A stretch of DNA of 64,000 nt from Segatella salivae DSM 15606. Its GTDB lineage: Bacteria; Bacteroidota; Bacteroidia; Bacteroidales; Bacteroidaceae. Numbering within the stretch: position 1 is the first letter of the stretch; each line of letters starts with the position of its first letter. The DNA is taken from contig NZ_GL629647.1 in assembly GCF_000185845.1 (NCBI RefSeq), forward strand, positions 1,063,613 through 1,127,612. The letters are read 5' to 3'. Below the pieces are notes generated by a model. It was not told the origin of the DNA, ran no database searches, and saw only the letters and a program-made list of their open reading frames with translations. The position numbers and the translations under genes were made by a program. Positions 34,064 through 42,798 of this stretch are shown one piece after another.

Positions 34064-34083
34064 CAGACCTAAACTAATAAAGA

Positions 34084-36198
34084 ATGATCGTCTGTATTGC
34101 AGAGAAACCAAGCGTAGCAAGAGACATAGCACGCATCTTAGGAGCCACAACGGCAAAGAGCGGATATATGGAAGGCAACGGATATCAAGTCACTTGGACC
34201 TTCGGACACCTATGCGAATTGAAGGAACCAAATGATTATCACGAGAACTGGAAGCACTGGAGTCTCGCCGCTTTGCCTATGATTCCTGAACGATTTGGAA
34301 TTAAAGTCATCCCCGAAGATAGCATAAAGAAACAGTTTTCGATTATAGAGAAACTCTATGCAGGTGCAGATGAAATCATCAACTGTGGCGATGCGGGACA
34401 AGAAGGAGAACTAATCCAACGATGGGTAATGCAGAAAGCCAACGTAAAATGCCCCGTAAAACGCCTTTGGATATCTTCAATGACGGACGAAGCAATTCTA
34501 CAAGGCTTCCAAAATCTTAGAGATGAGCAGCAATATCAACCGCTTTATATGGCTGGTTTGAGTCGAGCTATCGGCGATTGGATGCTTGGTATGAACGCAA
34601 CTCGACTCTACACGCTGAAATATGGGCAAAATAAACAGGTGCTAAGTATAGGTCGTGTGCAGACACCTACACTGGCTTTAATCGTCAATCGGCAAAAAGA
34701 GATTGACAACTTCAAGCCAGAACCTTATTGGGTTTTAGCCACTATATATCGTGATACCCAATTCACAGCAACGTCAGGTAAGTTTACTAATAAGGAAGAA
34801 GGCGAGAAAGCATTTGCTACAATCGAAGGAAAGCCGTTCACAATCAAAAGTGTTCAGAAGAAGAAAGGAACGGAAACTCCCCCACATCTCTATGACCTTA
34901 CTTCCTTACAAGTAGATTGTAACCGTAAGTTTAGCTACTCGGCAGAGACTACTTTGAATCTAATTCAAAGCTTATATGAAAAGAAATTCACCACCTATCC
35001 ACGTGTAGACACACAGTATTTAAGTGATGATATCTACCCGAAATGCCCTCAAATACTTAATGGATTGAGTCAATGTAAGATAGAAAGTCAGCCAAAGTAC
35101 ATGCCGTGGATAAGGAATTTAGCCGCCATTAGCAAGAAATTACCCAAGAGTAAGAAGGTTTTCGACACCAGTAAAGTTACAGATCACCATGCCATCATCC
35201 CCACAGGAGTTCCTGTTCAGGGGCTAACTATCATGGAACAAAATGTGTTTGACCTCATCGCCACACGCTTTATCAGTGCCTTTTACCCTGATTGTAAGTT
35301 CTCTACCACTACAGTTCTTGGCGAAGTTGACGGCATTGAATTCAAGGTTACGGGTAAAGAAATATTGGAAGAAGGCTGGAGATGCCTCACTGAAAGCTCC
35401 TCAACAAAGAATGAAAAGAATGATATGCCATCAAATAACATGGCATCTCAAGAGAACGAAGCAAACACTTCTTCTTCTCTTCGAGGTGGAGTTGAGGGAG
35501 AAAATATTACGCTTCCCACCTTTACTCAAGGCGAAAGTGGACCTCATACGCCTACACTGACCGAGAAACAAACCACACCTCCCAAGTACTATACAGAGGC
35601 TTCACTGCTTCGAGCCATGGAAACGGCGGGCAAATTTGTTGAAGATGATGAGCTAAGAGCAGCCTTAAAAGAGAATGGAATCGGTCGACCTTCGAGCCGA
35701 GCAGGCATCATTGAGACCCTGTTTAAACGTCGATATATCCGACGGGAACGCAAGAATCTCGTTGCAACGCCTACGGGAATAGAACTCATTGACATGATAC
35801 ATGAGAAGCTACTCACCAGTTGTGAGCTCACAGGTATATGGGAAAAGAAGCTCAGAGACATTGAACACATGAAGTATGATGCCTCACTTTTCATCAGCGA
35901 ACTAAAGGAACAGATTGCTAATATCGTTAAAGATGTGCTCAGTGACAATAGCAATCGCCGTGTAACCATACTCTCTGATGAAGACGTAAAGAAGAAAACG
36001 AAGAAGAAAGCTACTTCAAAAAAGACTACAAACAAACCTGCAAAGAAGGCAAAAACATTAGTACCAAATGACGAACTCATTGGAAAATCCTGTCCTGTTT
36101 GTGGGAAAGGACACATCATTAAAGGTAAAACGGCTTATGGATGTAGCTGTTGGAAGGATGGCTGTAAATTCGTTTTGCCTTTCAATGACAAAGCTTAG
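34084..36198 (+). CDS. topB: DNA topoisomerase III
   Basis: A 704-residue type IA topoisomerase. Toprim domain at the start (IVCIAEKPSVARDIARILGA, then NCGDAGQEGELIQRW); the active-site tyrosine is in FTTYPRVDTQYLS; GIGRPSSRAGIIETLFKRRYI and the PPKYYTEASLLRAMETAGK block follow. The C-terminus is Lys-rich and ends with a zinc-finger-like CPVCGKG...CSCWKDGC. Residues about 438-475 are a Ser/Asn/Glu-rich low-complexity insert not expected at this place. This is a chromosomal form; no conjugation genes are near. Confidence 0.93.
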   Translation: MIVCIAEKPSVARDIARILGATTAKSGYMEGNGYQVTWTFGHLCELKEPNDYHENWKHWSLAALPMIPERFGIKVIPEDSIKKQFSIIEKLYAGADEIINCGDAGQEGELIQRWVMQKANVKCPVKRLWISSMTDEAILQGFQNLRDEQQYQPLYMAGLSRAIGDWMLGMNATRLYTLKYGQNKQVLSIGRVQTPTLALIVNRQKEIDNFKPEPYWVLATIYRDTQFTATSGKFTNKEEGEKAFATIEGKPFTIKSVQKKKGTETPPHLYDLTSLQVDCNRKFSYSAETTLNLIQSLYEKKFTTYPRVDTQYLSDDIYPKCPQILNGLSQCKIESQPKYMPWIRNLAAISKKLPKSKKVFDTSKVTDHHAIIPTGVPVQGLTIMEQNVFDLIATRFISAFYPDCKFSTTTVLGEVDGIEFKVTGKEILEEGWRCLTESSSTKNEKNDMPSNNMASQENEANTSSSLRGGVEGENITLPTFTQGESGPHTPTLTEKQTTPPKYYTEASLLRAMETAGKFVEDDELRAALKENGIGRPSSRAGIIETLFKRRYIRRERKNLVATPTGIELIDMIHEKLLTSCELTGIWEKKLRDIEHMKYDASLFISELKEQIANIVKDVLSDNSNRRVTILSDEDVKKKTKKKATSKKTTNKPAKKAKTLVPNDELIGKSCPVCGKGHIIKGKTAYGCSCWKDGCKFVLPFNDKA

Positions 36199-36204
36199 AC
36201 AACG

Positions 36205-36243
36205 TTCATCAAGGTGAATAACCATTTGATGAATGCCCAAATT
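36205..36243. terminator. Stem-loop between convergent topB and membrane protein
   Basis: 8-bp perfect arms TTCATCAA/TTGATGAA (36205-36212, 36236-36243) with a 23-nt loop filling the 50-nt gap. No T-run. Confidence 0.3.
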
Positions 36244-36248
36244 CACGC

Positions 36249-36737
36249 TTAATTCTGCTTTTTCAAGAAACTTTCTATGGCTTTCCGACTCCTCAACGAG
36301 TCGGTTTCACGCTCATAATAACCTCTATAGACTCTCCTTTTAAGCCCAAACCACCTTTTATATATTGATATATAATCACTATTTGTGACAAAAGCTGCAT
36401 AGTCAACTACAACTTCATACTCCTTGTCTTGATAGAGAACCTCATACGTTCCGCCTGTCATCACATAACTATAAAATAGTAAGTGCAATACCAAAACAGG
36501 CAAACTTAGCCATGATATCGCGTATAATGCTCTGGTCACGGCATTCGGATTACGCAGGCTTTGCACATAAAACCATCGAATAATCAAGGCACAACACGAT
36601 GCCGGACCAAGTAACCAAAGGGTATCATTCAATGCAGCTGGCCACGCAATCTTCAAGAGAAGCGGTGGCATTTCCAATGCAAGGCACGTCCAAAACACGC
36701 CTATCAGCAGTCTGATAAAAACCTTTTTTATCTTCAT
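36249..36737 (-). CDS. Unrecognised membrane protein
   Basis: About 162 residues from MKIKKVFIRLLIGVFWTCL (ATG at 36737); the frame opens 18 codons earlier, at 36791, but the promoter boxes fall inside that extension. Three to four hydrophobic segments (about 6-25, 35-55, 70-95) are followed by a soluble C-terminal half with YKRWFGLKRRVYRGYYERETDSLRSRKAIESFLKKQN. Not recognised. It stands alone between topB and porE. Confidence 0.6.
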   Translation of the reverse strand: MKIKKVFIRLLIGVFWTCLALEMPPLLLKIAWPAALNDTLWLLGPASCCALIIRWFYVQSLRNPNAVTRALYAISWLSLPVLVLHLLFYSYVMTGGTYEVLYQDKEYEVVVDYAAFVTNSDYISIYKRWFGLKRRVYRGYYERETDSLRSRKAIESFLKKQN

Positions 36738-36756
36738 ATTGCGTTTATCAACCAGA

Positions 36757-36787
36757 CAAAGATATAAAAATCTATCTGGAACTCCAA
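36757..36787 (-). promoter_or_regulatory. Sigma-ABfr promoter of the unknown membrane protein
   Basis: TTG (complement of 36785-36787), 20-nt spacer, TATCTTTG (complement of 36757-36764). It gives a leader of about 14 nt before the ATG at 36737. Confidence 0.7.
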
Positions 36788-36839
36788 TCAAAACTCACTA
36801 AAAACTATAATATAACTCCATGCAAAACGTTATCTATGT

Positions 36840-38891
36840 ATGCAGAAATCCCACCTTATCATATATATTCTTGCCTGCCTTGTGCTCACCGCTTGTAGCT
36901 TAGAGCGTGCTATAAAGAAAGGCGATCAGCACCTATCTGTTGGAGAATACTACGACGCGGCAGTGCAATATCGCAAGGCTTACCAACAAACACCGACCAA
37001 ACTACGCCGAGAACGTGGACTAATGGCAGTCAAAATGGCACGCTGTTATGCAAAGATTAACCAAACACAACGAGCCATTTCAGCCTTTCAAAACGCTATC
37101 CGCTATGAGCAAGCAACACTCAACGACAAGCTCATCTATGCCCAACTGTTGCTCAAAGACGGTCAATACAAGGCGGCAGAAAAGGCATTTCTCGCTCTGA
37201 AAGACTCTCTTCCTAACGACACTTTGATATTAAATGGTCTTGCTTCTGCACGCCAGGCACCCGCTTGGAAGAAGCAAGGAAGCAAGTATATCGTTAGGAA
37301 AATGGATGTGTTTAACTCTTATAAAGCCGACTATTCGCCTGTATTCTATGGACCAGACCACAACATTCTATATTTCACTTCAACACGAAAGGAAGCTTCA
37401 GGTGACGAACTTAATGGGATAACGGGAATGAAAAACGGAGATATTTTCTATTCCGAAAGAAACGATAAAGGCAAGTGGAGCAAGCCCGAACCTATTGGAG
37501 GAGAGCTTAATTCGGCTTTCGATGAGGGCGCATGTGCCTTTTCTCCCGACGAAAGAACTATGTATCTGACGCAGTGTTCCACTGATCCTGTCTCACCACG
37601 CTATGCTCGTCTCATGACATCTTCACGTAGCGATGCCTCATGGACTAAGCCTACCGAGCTTCCAATTAGCCATGACACGCTTTCTCTCTTCGCTCATCCT
37701 GCCGTGTCACCTGACGGCAATTGGCTTTACTTTACATCGGATATGCCGGGCGGAAAAGGCGGACTTGACCTCTGGCGCGTACGCATAACAGCAGCCGGAC
37801 TCGGTGGAGTTGAGAATCTGGGAGCACCAATCAACACAGCAGGGAATGAGGAATTTCCGACTTTTCGGCCTAATGGCGACCTCTATTTCTCAAGTAATGG
37901 TCACGCCGGAATGGGCGGATTAGACATCTATATCGCACATTTCGACTCACAAGGAAAGGCTACGCTCTCCCACCCTGGCTATCCTTTGAACAGCAATGCA
38001 GACGATTTTGGCATGACTTTCGAGGGACCTCACAACCGCGGATACTTCTCTTCAAACCGCAATGACAGCCGAGGCTATGACCACATCTATAGCTTTGAAT
38101 ACCCCGAAATTGTGCAAACAGTCAAAGGATGGGTATATGAGAAGGACGGATATGAACTCCCTCGCGCCCAGGTTTATATGGTTGGAAACGATGGAACGAA
38201 TCTAAAACTGAGCGTAAGAGGCGATGGTTCCTTCACCGAAACCGTCAAACCGGGGATTGATTACATCTTCTTGGCTACCTGTGATGGCTTTCTCAATCAC
38301 CACGAAGCACTGAATGTGCATGCTGAAAAGGCTTCAAAAGAATATGTGTTGCAGTTTCCTTTGGCCTCAATTACAGCCCCAGTGCTGATTGATAACATCT
38401 TCTATGACTTCAATAAAGCCACACTTCGCCCCGAATCTACAGCCGCTCTTGATGACCTTGTGGCGTTGTTAAACGAAAACCCACATGTAACTATTGAGAT
38501 ATCTGCCCATTGTGACTACCGTGGTTCAGCCGAATATAACCTCCGTTTGTCTCAACAAAGGGCCGAAAATGTAGTGCGTTATCTCATCAGTAAAGGCATT
38601 TCTGCCGACCGATTAACGGCAGTTGGTTATGGAAAACAACGTCCGAAAGTAATCCGAAAGAAGCTTACAGAGAAGTACACTTGGCTGAAAGAGGGCGACA
38701 AACTGACTTCAGCATTTATAGAAAAGCTAAATAAAGAGCAACAGGAAATATGCAATCAGTTGAACCGACGCACAGAGTTCAGTGTGCTACGCACCACATA
38801 TGGCATGTTTGATAAAGACGGAAAACTGAAAAAAGAGGCTGAAAAGATACAACAAAGGAAGGAGAATGAAACGCCCGACATTTACTTTTGA
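36840..38891 (+). CDS. porE: PorE-like type IX secretion lipoprotein (TPR, propeller, CRD, OmpA domains)
   Basis: A 683-residue lipoprotein: lipobox LTAC with Cys19, tetratricopeptide repeats (about 20-145), a PD40/WD40-type beta-propeller (about 150-420, repeats such as PDGNWLYFTSDMPGGKGGLDLWR and PNGDLYFSSNGHAGMGGLDIY), a carboxypeptidase-regulatory-like domain (KGWVYEKDGYELPRAQVYM) and a C-terminal OmpA peptidoglycan-binding domain (FYDFNKATLRPESTAAL to RLTAVGYGKQRP). This four-domain order and length match Porphyromonas PorE (about 672 residues), which anchors the type IX secretion machine to peptidoglycan. Other OmpA/PD40 proteins share parts of it, so the symbol is likely, not certain. 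Confidence 0.8.
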   Translation: MQKSHLIIYILACLVLTACSLERAIKKGDQHLSVGEYYDAAVQYRKAYQQTPTKLRRERGLMAVKMARCYAKINQTQRAISAFQNAIRYEQATLNDKLIYAQLLLKDGQYKAAEKAFLALKDSLPNDTLILNGLASARQAPAWKKQGSKYIVRKMDVFNSYKADYSPVFYGPDHNILYFTSTRKEASGDELNGITGMKNGDIFYSERNDKGKWSKPEPIGGELNSAFDEGACAFSPDERTMYLTQCSTDPVSPRYARLMTSSRSDASWTKPTELPISHDTLSLFAHPAVSPDGNWLYFTSDMPGGKGGLDLWRVRITAAGLGGVENLGAPINTAGNEEFPTFRPNGDLYFSSNGHAGMGGLDIYIAHFDSQGKATLSHPGYPLNSNADDFGMTFEGPHNRGYFSSNRNDSRGYDHIYSFEYPEIVQTVKGWVYEKDGYELPRAQVYMVGNDGTNLKLSVRGDGSFTETVKPGIDYIFLATCDGFLNHHEALNVHAEKASKEYVLQFPLASITAPVLIDNIFYDFNKATLRPESTAALDDLVALLNENPHVTIEISAHCDYRGSAEYNLRLSQQRAENVVRYLISKGISADRLTAVGYGKQRPKVIRKKLTEKYTWLKEGDKLTSAFIEKLNKEQQEICNQLNRRTEFSVLRTTYGMFDKDGKLKKEAEKIQQRKENETPDIYF

Positions 38892-38994
38892 CAACGTTGA
38901 TTCCCACATTTTATAACGCAATTAATTCCAACTCATTTTTTGCATCATATCAAACCATCCCGTAAATTGCATCATTTCACGCCACGTTTTGCGT

Positions 38995-39013
38995 CATTTC
39001 ACGCGGTAAAATG
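38995..39013 (+). repeat. 19-nt dispersed intergenic motif, copy 4
   Basis: CATTTCACGCGGTAAAATG. A degenerate neighbour, CATTTCACGCCACGTTTTG, lies at 38973-38991. Both are in the convergent gap after porE. Confidence 0.6.
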
Positions 39014-39088
39014 AAGCAAATCGCAAGACAATATGACGCAAATCATTATGTGAACTTTGGGGGTTCAAAAACCCAGATATAACAACAA

Positions 39089-39121
39089 AGAAAGCGAACA
39101 ATTTGAGTTTGTTCGCTTTCT
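39089..39121. terminator. Stem-loop between convergent porE and DUF5056 gene
   Basis: 13-bp perfect stem AGAAAGCGAACAA with 39109-39121 and a 7-nt loop. The minus strand continues TTTGTTGTT, so it probably ends the sigma-factor operon and may serve porE as well. Confidence 0.7.
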
Positions 39122-39173
39122 AAACTGCTTGAGTCTATCTATATGATTGAGAATCTCTTGCAAAACCAATTAA

Positions 39174-39542
39174 TCAAATAAACCTTTTGTCACTTATCAA
39201 GACTTGATATACACCAAAGACTACTGCCGAAACAATGCCTACATATACCCATATCGCTGTAGTGAGGTTCAGTTCTGGCATGAAAAAGGAGGTCGAAAGA
39301 CTATTCCAAAGGTGTGTCAACGCAACAAAAAGCACCTTCATTCCTTGGTGAACATAAAGATAAATGACCATCGCCACAGTGCAAAGTATCATCCACACCG
39401 TATTCAAACACTTTATTCTTGACTGCGGAATGCGTCGCATCACGCTGCGAGAGAAGCCTCGATTCTCTATCTCGGGCAGCGAATTGGCTTCAAAAAAGCG
39501 TTCTATCAACTTTTCATCTATATTATTTTCTGTCATATCCAT
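39174..39542 (-). CDS. DUF5056-type membrane protein, likely sigma-factor partner
   Basis: A 122-residue protein: a soluble N-terminal third (NIDEKLIERFFEANSLPEIENRGFSRSVMRRIP) and two hydrophobic segments (about 45-65 and 92-113). It matches DUF5056-like proteins found beside ECF sigma genes in Bacteroidales. Its start overlaps the sigma gene end by 20 nt. By position it could be a membrane anti-sigma factor; no zinc-binding HxxxCxxC motif is present, so any control would be non-classical. Confidence 0.7.
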   Translation of the reverse strand: MDMTENNIDEKLIERFFEANSLPEIENRGFSRSVMRRIPQSRIKCLNTVWMILCTVAMVIYLYVHQGMKVLFVALTHLWNSLSTSFFMPELNLTTAIWVYVGIVSAVVFGVYQVLISDKRFI

Positions 39543-40065
39543 TATGCTTTAGATAGGTGGTTAGTTTCTGTTTGCCTCGCGAAAGATGGCTTTTTACAGT
39601 CCCTTCTGTCATGCCGGTAATCTCTGAAATCTTATCAATGGCCTGCCCTTCAAGCAGTTGAAGTGTGATGCAAAGGCGCTCTTTGTCTGACAAAATGCAA
39701 AGCGCCTGCTGCAAATCAAGCTTCAAACCACAGTCAACGCCATTGGCTTTCTGTCCCAACATGCTTGGACTTTCGATGTTGTCTGTAGGTTTTCTACATT
39801 TCATATAATCGTAAAAGGTGTTATATGCAATGCGATAAAGCCATGTAGAAAAGCTGGAAAGTCCCCGGAAATGCGTGATATGAGTGTATGCTTTGACAAA
39901 GGTGTCTTGGGCAAGGTCGTCACTCAACTGAACATCTCCCCCGGTTTGAGCGAGAAAGAAACGCCGTATAGGCGACTGATATTTCACAACCAATCGGTCG
40001 AAAGCCTTTCGGTTGTGAAACACAGCCACCTGCGTTACGAGAGAGATATCGTCTAATTGTTTCAC
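39523..40065 (-). CDS. ECF-type RNA polymerase sigma factor
   Basis: A 180-residue sigma-70 family protein with region 2 (FDRLVVKYQSPIRRFFLAQTGGDVQLSDDLAQDTFVKAYTHITHFRGLSSFSTWLYRIAYNTFYDYMK) and region 4 (LSDKERLCITLQLLEGQAIDKISEITGMTEGTVKSHLSRGKQKL). It redirects transcription to a small envelope-stress-like regulon; the target promoter is unknown. The start codon is GTG at 40065, 3 nt after the upstream stop, and the end overlaps the DUF5056 gene, so the three genes are one unit. Confidence 0.92.
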   Translation of the reverse strand: MKQLDDISLVTQVAVFHNRKAFDRLVVKYQSPIRRFFLAQTGGDVQLSDDLAQDTFVKAYTHITHFRGLSSFSTWLYRIAYNTFYDYMKCRKPTDNIESPSMLGQKANGVDCGLKLDLQQALCILSDKERLCITLQLLEGQAIDKISEITGMTEGTVKSHLSRGKQKLTTYLKHNGYDRK

Positions 40066-40068
40066 GCT

Positions 40069-40860
40069 TTATTTGTCTTGAGGATGAGTTTCGTCATTGT
40101 TTGAAGCCACTTCTGTGTCTTTCTCTTCCTTAAATTCAGGCATTCTATCTGAGAAATCATCATGCGTTTCCGTGTCTTTCTTACGAGAAGTCTTCCCAAT
40201 AATCATCTGTCCAGCTCCCATACAAAGTACCAACGCACCTACACCAATAAGCTGTTCAGCACCCAAAAAGGCGAAAAGGAGCATGAGTCCAAGTCCTGTT
40301 GCGGCCGTCTTTACCCCACGTTGCCATTGCTGTTCATTCGAATAACGATATTGAGCCTGTGACTTTACGACGGAAGGAATAGGGCGTCCGCTCTCAATGG
40401 CTTTCTCTGTAAGCATCACTTTATCGTTATGTTTGCGGATGAGATAACGCAAAACAAGAACTATAATAATAAAAGGGGCGATGAGAAAGAAGAAGACTAA
40501 CACCACAATCAATAAGGCAAAGATAACTGCTCCAACGCCCAATGTTCCCGTGATTGCCTTTAAGAACCATGGCGTATCATTCCAATCGTTACTATAAACA
40601 GCTGTACCTGAGGTGTAAGTCGTATCTACTACTGCTGTATCTTCAGCCGCATCATCCGTTGAAGTAGTGTCAGAAAAGGCTTCGATGCCCTTATCCTTTG
40701 CGCTTTTGTCTGCCGTTTGAGCAGCTTGATTAGAAGACTTTGCAGTGTGATGAACCGCTTCTGTGCGTGGCGTATGCCTATGATACTTAGCCATTGCGCC
40801 AGGAACCGTTCCGAATGTTAGCACGAACAATAGTGCGATTAATGTTTGTTTCATATTCAT
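40069..40860 (-). CDS. DUF6249-like membrane protein upstream of ECF sigma gene
   Basis: A 263-residue protein with signal peptide (MNMKQTLIALLFVLTFGTVPGAMA), a low-complexity Thr/Asp/Ala segment (about 30-95), two close membrane segments (about 108-145), the family-like VMLTEKAIESGRPIPSVV, two more hydrophobic stretches and an acidic C-terminus. It resembles DUF6249 proteins that accompany sigma genes in Bacteroidales. With the sigma factor and the DUF5056 protein it may form an envelope-sensing module. Molecular function unknown. Confidence 0.65.
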   Translation of the reverse strand: MNMKQTLIALLFVLTFGTVPGAMAKYHRHTPRTEAVHHTAKSSNQAAQTADKSAKDKGIEAFSDTTSTDDAAEDTAVVDTTYTSGTAVYSNDWNDTPWFLKAITGTLGVGAVIFALLIVVLVFFFLIAPFIIIVLVLRYLIRKHNDKVMLTEKAIESGRPIPSVVKSQAQYRYSNEQQWQRGVKTAATGLGLMLLFAFLGAEQLIGVGALVLCMGAGQMIIGKTSRKKDTETHDDFSDRMPEFKEEKDTEVASNNDETHPQDK

Positions 40861-40909
40861 TGCTTTTTTAATTATTTCTGCTTTTTAGACGAACCACTTT
40901 ATGGTTTAG

Positions 40910-40940
40910 TTGCAAAGGAACAAAAAAATTTTTAATTTTG
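40910..40940 (+). promoter_or_regulatory. Sigma-ABfr promoter of rsmF-folA
   Basis: TTG at 40910-40912, 20-nt spacer, TAATTTTG at 40933-40940. It supports the downstream ATG at 40965 as the start. Confidence 0.75.
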
Positions 40941-40964
40941 CATGGTAGAACAAGACAACTGACG

Positions 40965-42251
40965 ATGAAACTACCTAAAGAGTTTACAGCATATACGCGA
41001 GAATTGATGGGTGAAACGTGCTTCACAGCCTTTGAAAACGCAATGAATGAAGACGTTCCGGTCAGCATTCGACTGAATCCTTTCAAGCTCGATAGCACGC
41101 AAGTGAGCATAAAGGACAAGGAAACGGATGTGCCTTGGTGTCGTGATGCAATGTTTTTGAAGTCGCGACCAAACTTCACTTTCGACCCTTTCTTTCATCA
41201 AGGACTCTATTATGTGCAAGAGACGGCGTCGATGTTTGTAGCCCATGTAATCCGCGAAGTGGTCAAACGTCCCATACGAATGCTTGACCTTTGTGCGTCA
41301 CCCGGTGGAAAATCCACTTGCTCCTATGCGGCTTTACCTGCCGGAAGCATGCTTTTTAGCAATGAACCGATACGTCAACGGGCGAACATTCTAAATGAAA
41401 ACATATTGAAATTTGGGGTTCCTGATATCGTGGTTACAAACAATTATGCACGCGATTACCAGCAAAGCCGACTACAATTTGATGTTATCCTGACCGATGT
41501 TCCATGCTCTGGAGAAGGTATGTTCCGTAAAGATGCAGGGGCAATTGACGATTGGAGTGTGAAGAAAGTTGAGGAATGTGCCCGTCTGCAATGTGAGATT
41601 GTGCACGATATCTGGCCTTGTCTCAAGCCGGGAGGAGTGTTAATCTATTCTACTTGCACCTTTAATGCGCACGAAAATGAAGAGAATGTTGCATGGATAG
41701 CAAAGGAATTAGGTGCCGACTTCATAGAGATTCCAACAGAAAAGGCGTGGAATATCACAGGAAGTCTTGTGGATGAGCACCCTGTTTACCGCTTTATTCC
41801 TGGGCGAACTCGTGGAGAAGGGCTCTTCATGGCTGTACTTCGGAAACATGGAGAGACTGAAGTAATGTCTGAAGAAAAGCGCTTGAAGGAGATAAAGACT
41901 ATCAATGAAAAGGATTTAAAAAGGCTACATGTGTTGTCACATGGGCCACTTCCCGACACAATAAAAGGCAAACAGGCCATTCCCGACCAATCAAAAGCCC
42001 TCTCAGTAGCGGCTGATTTAGAGAACTATCCACACGTTTCGGTAGATCTTCAGCAAGCCATTGCCTACTTAAGGACTGAGGCTATCACGCTGACTTCTGA
42101 TGCTCCGCGAGGTATAGTGTTGCTCGTTTATCGTGGTTTCCCACTTGGTTTTGCTAAGAACTTAGGGAATCGCGCGAACAATCTCTATCCACAGGCGTGG
42201 AAAATCAAAAGTTCTCACATTCCAAATGATAACAATATAGTGATAGAATGA
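40965..42251 (+). CDS. RsmF/NOL1-NOP2-sun family RNA cytosine-C5 methyltransferase
   Basis: About 428 residues. The SAM-binding motif is MLDLCASPGGKSTCSYAALP, and the two catalytic cysteines are in DVPCSGEGMFRKD and YSTCTFNAHENE, as in 16S rRNA m5C methyltransferases RsmB/RsmF. A C-terminal PUA-like part (about 290-428; RGIVLLVYRGFPLGFAKNLGNRANNLYPQAWKI) matches RsmF. I chose MKLPKEFTAYTRELMG at 40965 because the ORF start at 40938 lies within the promoter. The stop overlaps folA as ATGA. Confidence 0.9.
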   Translation: MKLPKEFTAYTRELMGETCFTAFENAMNEDVPVSIRLNPFKLDSTQVSIKDKETDVPWCRDAMFLKSRPNFTFDPFFHQGLYYVQETASMFVAHVIREVVKRPIRMLDLCASPGGKSTCSYAALPAGSMLFSNEPIRQRANILNENILKFGVPDIVVTNNYARDYQQSRLQFDVILTDVPCSGEGMFRKDAGAIDDWSVKKVEECARLQCEIVHDIWPCLKPGGVLIYSTCTFNAHENEENVAWIAKELGADFIEIPTEKAWNITGSLVDEHPVYRFIPGRTRGEGLFMAVLRKHGETEVMSEEKRLKEIKTINEKDLKRLHVLSHGPLPDTIKGKQAIPDQSKALSVAADLENYPHVSVDLQQAIAYLRTEAITLTSDAPRGIVLLVYRGFPLGFAKNLGNRANNLYPQAWKIKSSHIPNDNNIVIE

Positions 42252-42730
42252 CGCTCTCTCTTATTGCAGCTGTAGCCAAAAATCGAGCCATCGGCTATCA
42301 AAACAAACTGCTGTTTGCCATCAAAGAAGATATGGAACATTTCAAACGATTGACGATGGGCCATGTGATTATCATGGGACGCCATACGTTTGAATCGTTG
42401 CCGAATGGGGCTTTACCACATAGAAAGAATATTGTTATCAGCAAATCACAAACTGTTTTCAAAGGCTGCACTCGTGTTTCATCGTTTGAAGAAGCCTTAG
42501 CCATGTGCCAAAAAGAAGCAGAAGTGTTTGTAATTGGAGGTGAACAGGTGTATAAAGAAGCCATTTCACAGGCCGATAAGCTCTATTTAACGGAGATAGA
42601 TGCCTTACCTCTGCAAGCAGATGCCTTCTTTCCAGCTTATGACGACTGGCAACTTGTGGCTCAAGAAGAGCATAAAAAAGGCAAAAGCAAGTCACTTGCC
42701 TTCGCCTTTTCTATTTATCATAGGTGCTAA
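42248..42730 (+). CDS. folA: Dihydrofolate reductase
   Basis: A 160-residue DHFR reducing dihydrofolate with NADPH. Motifs: SLIAAVAKNRAIGYQNKLLFAIKEDMEHFKRLTMGHVIIMGRHTFESLP and EVFVIGGEQVYKEAI, with the acidic active residue in AIKEDMEHF and the terminal LYLTEIDALPLQADAFFP. The usual Trp of the Met20 loop and Pro of LPW are replaced (KLLFAIKED), a variation seen in Bacteroidetes. It is coupled to the methyltransferase gene. Confidence 0.93.
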   Translation: MTLSLIAAVAKNRAIGYQNKLLFAIKEDMEHFKRLTMGHVIIMGRHTFESLPNGALPHRKNIVISKSQTVFKGCTRVSSFEEALAMCQKEAEVFVIGGEQVYKEAISQADKLYLTEIDALPLQADAFFPAYDDWQLVAQEEHKKGKSKSLAFAFSIYHRC

Positions 42731-42794
42731 GTGAATGCCTTTGCACCTATATTATAGTTATCTCATCTCGGGAAAGAATAGAGATGAGCATTCA
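42720..42794. terminator. Nested stem-loops between convergent folA and lrp
   Basis: Three perfect inverted pairs fill the gap: ATAGGTGC/GCACCTAT (42720-42727, 42743-42750), CTCATCTC/GAGATGAG (42762-42769, 42781-42788) and TGAATGC/GCATTCA (42732-42738, 42788-42794). No T-run on either strand. Confidence 0.4.
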
Positions 42795-42798
42795 ATCC

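Noticed and set aside
34384..34416. Toprim motif DAGQEGE in topB as a lost catalytic Asp
   Set aside because: DAG-x-EGE is a common form of this motif in topoisomerase III, so it is not a sign of inactivation.
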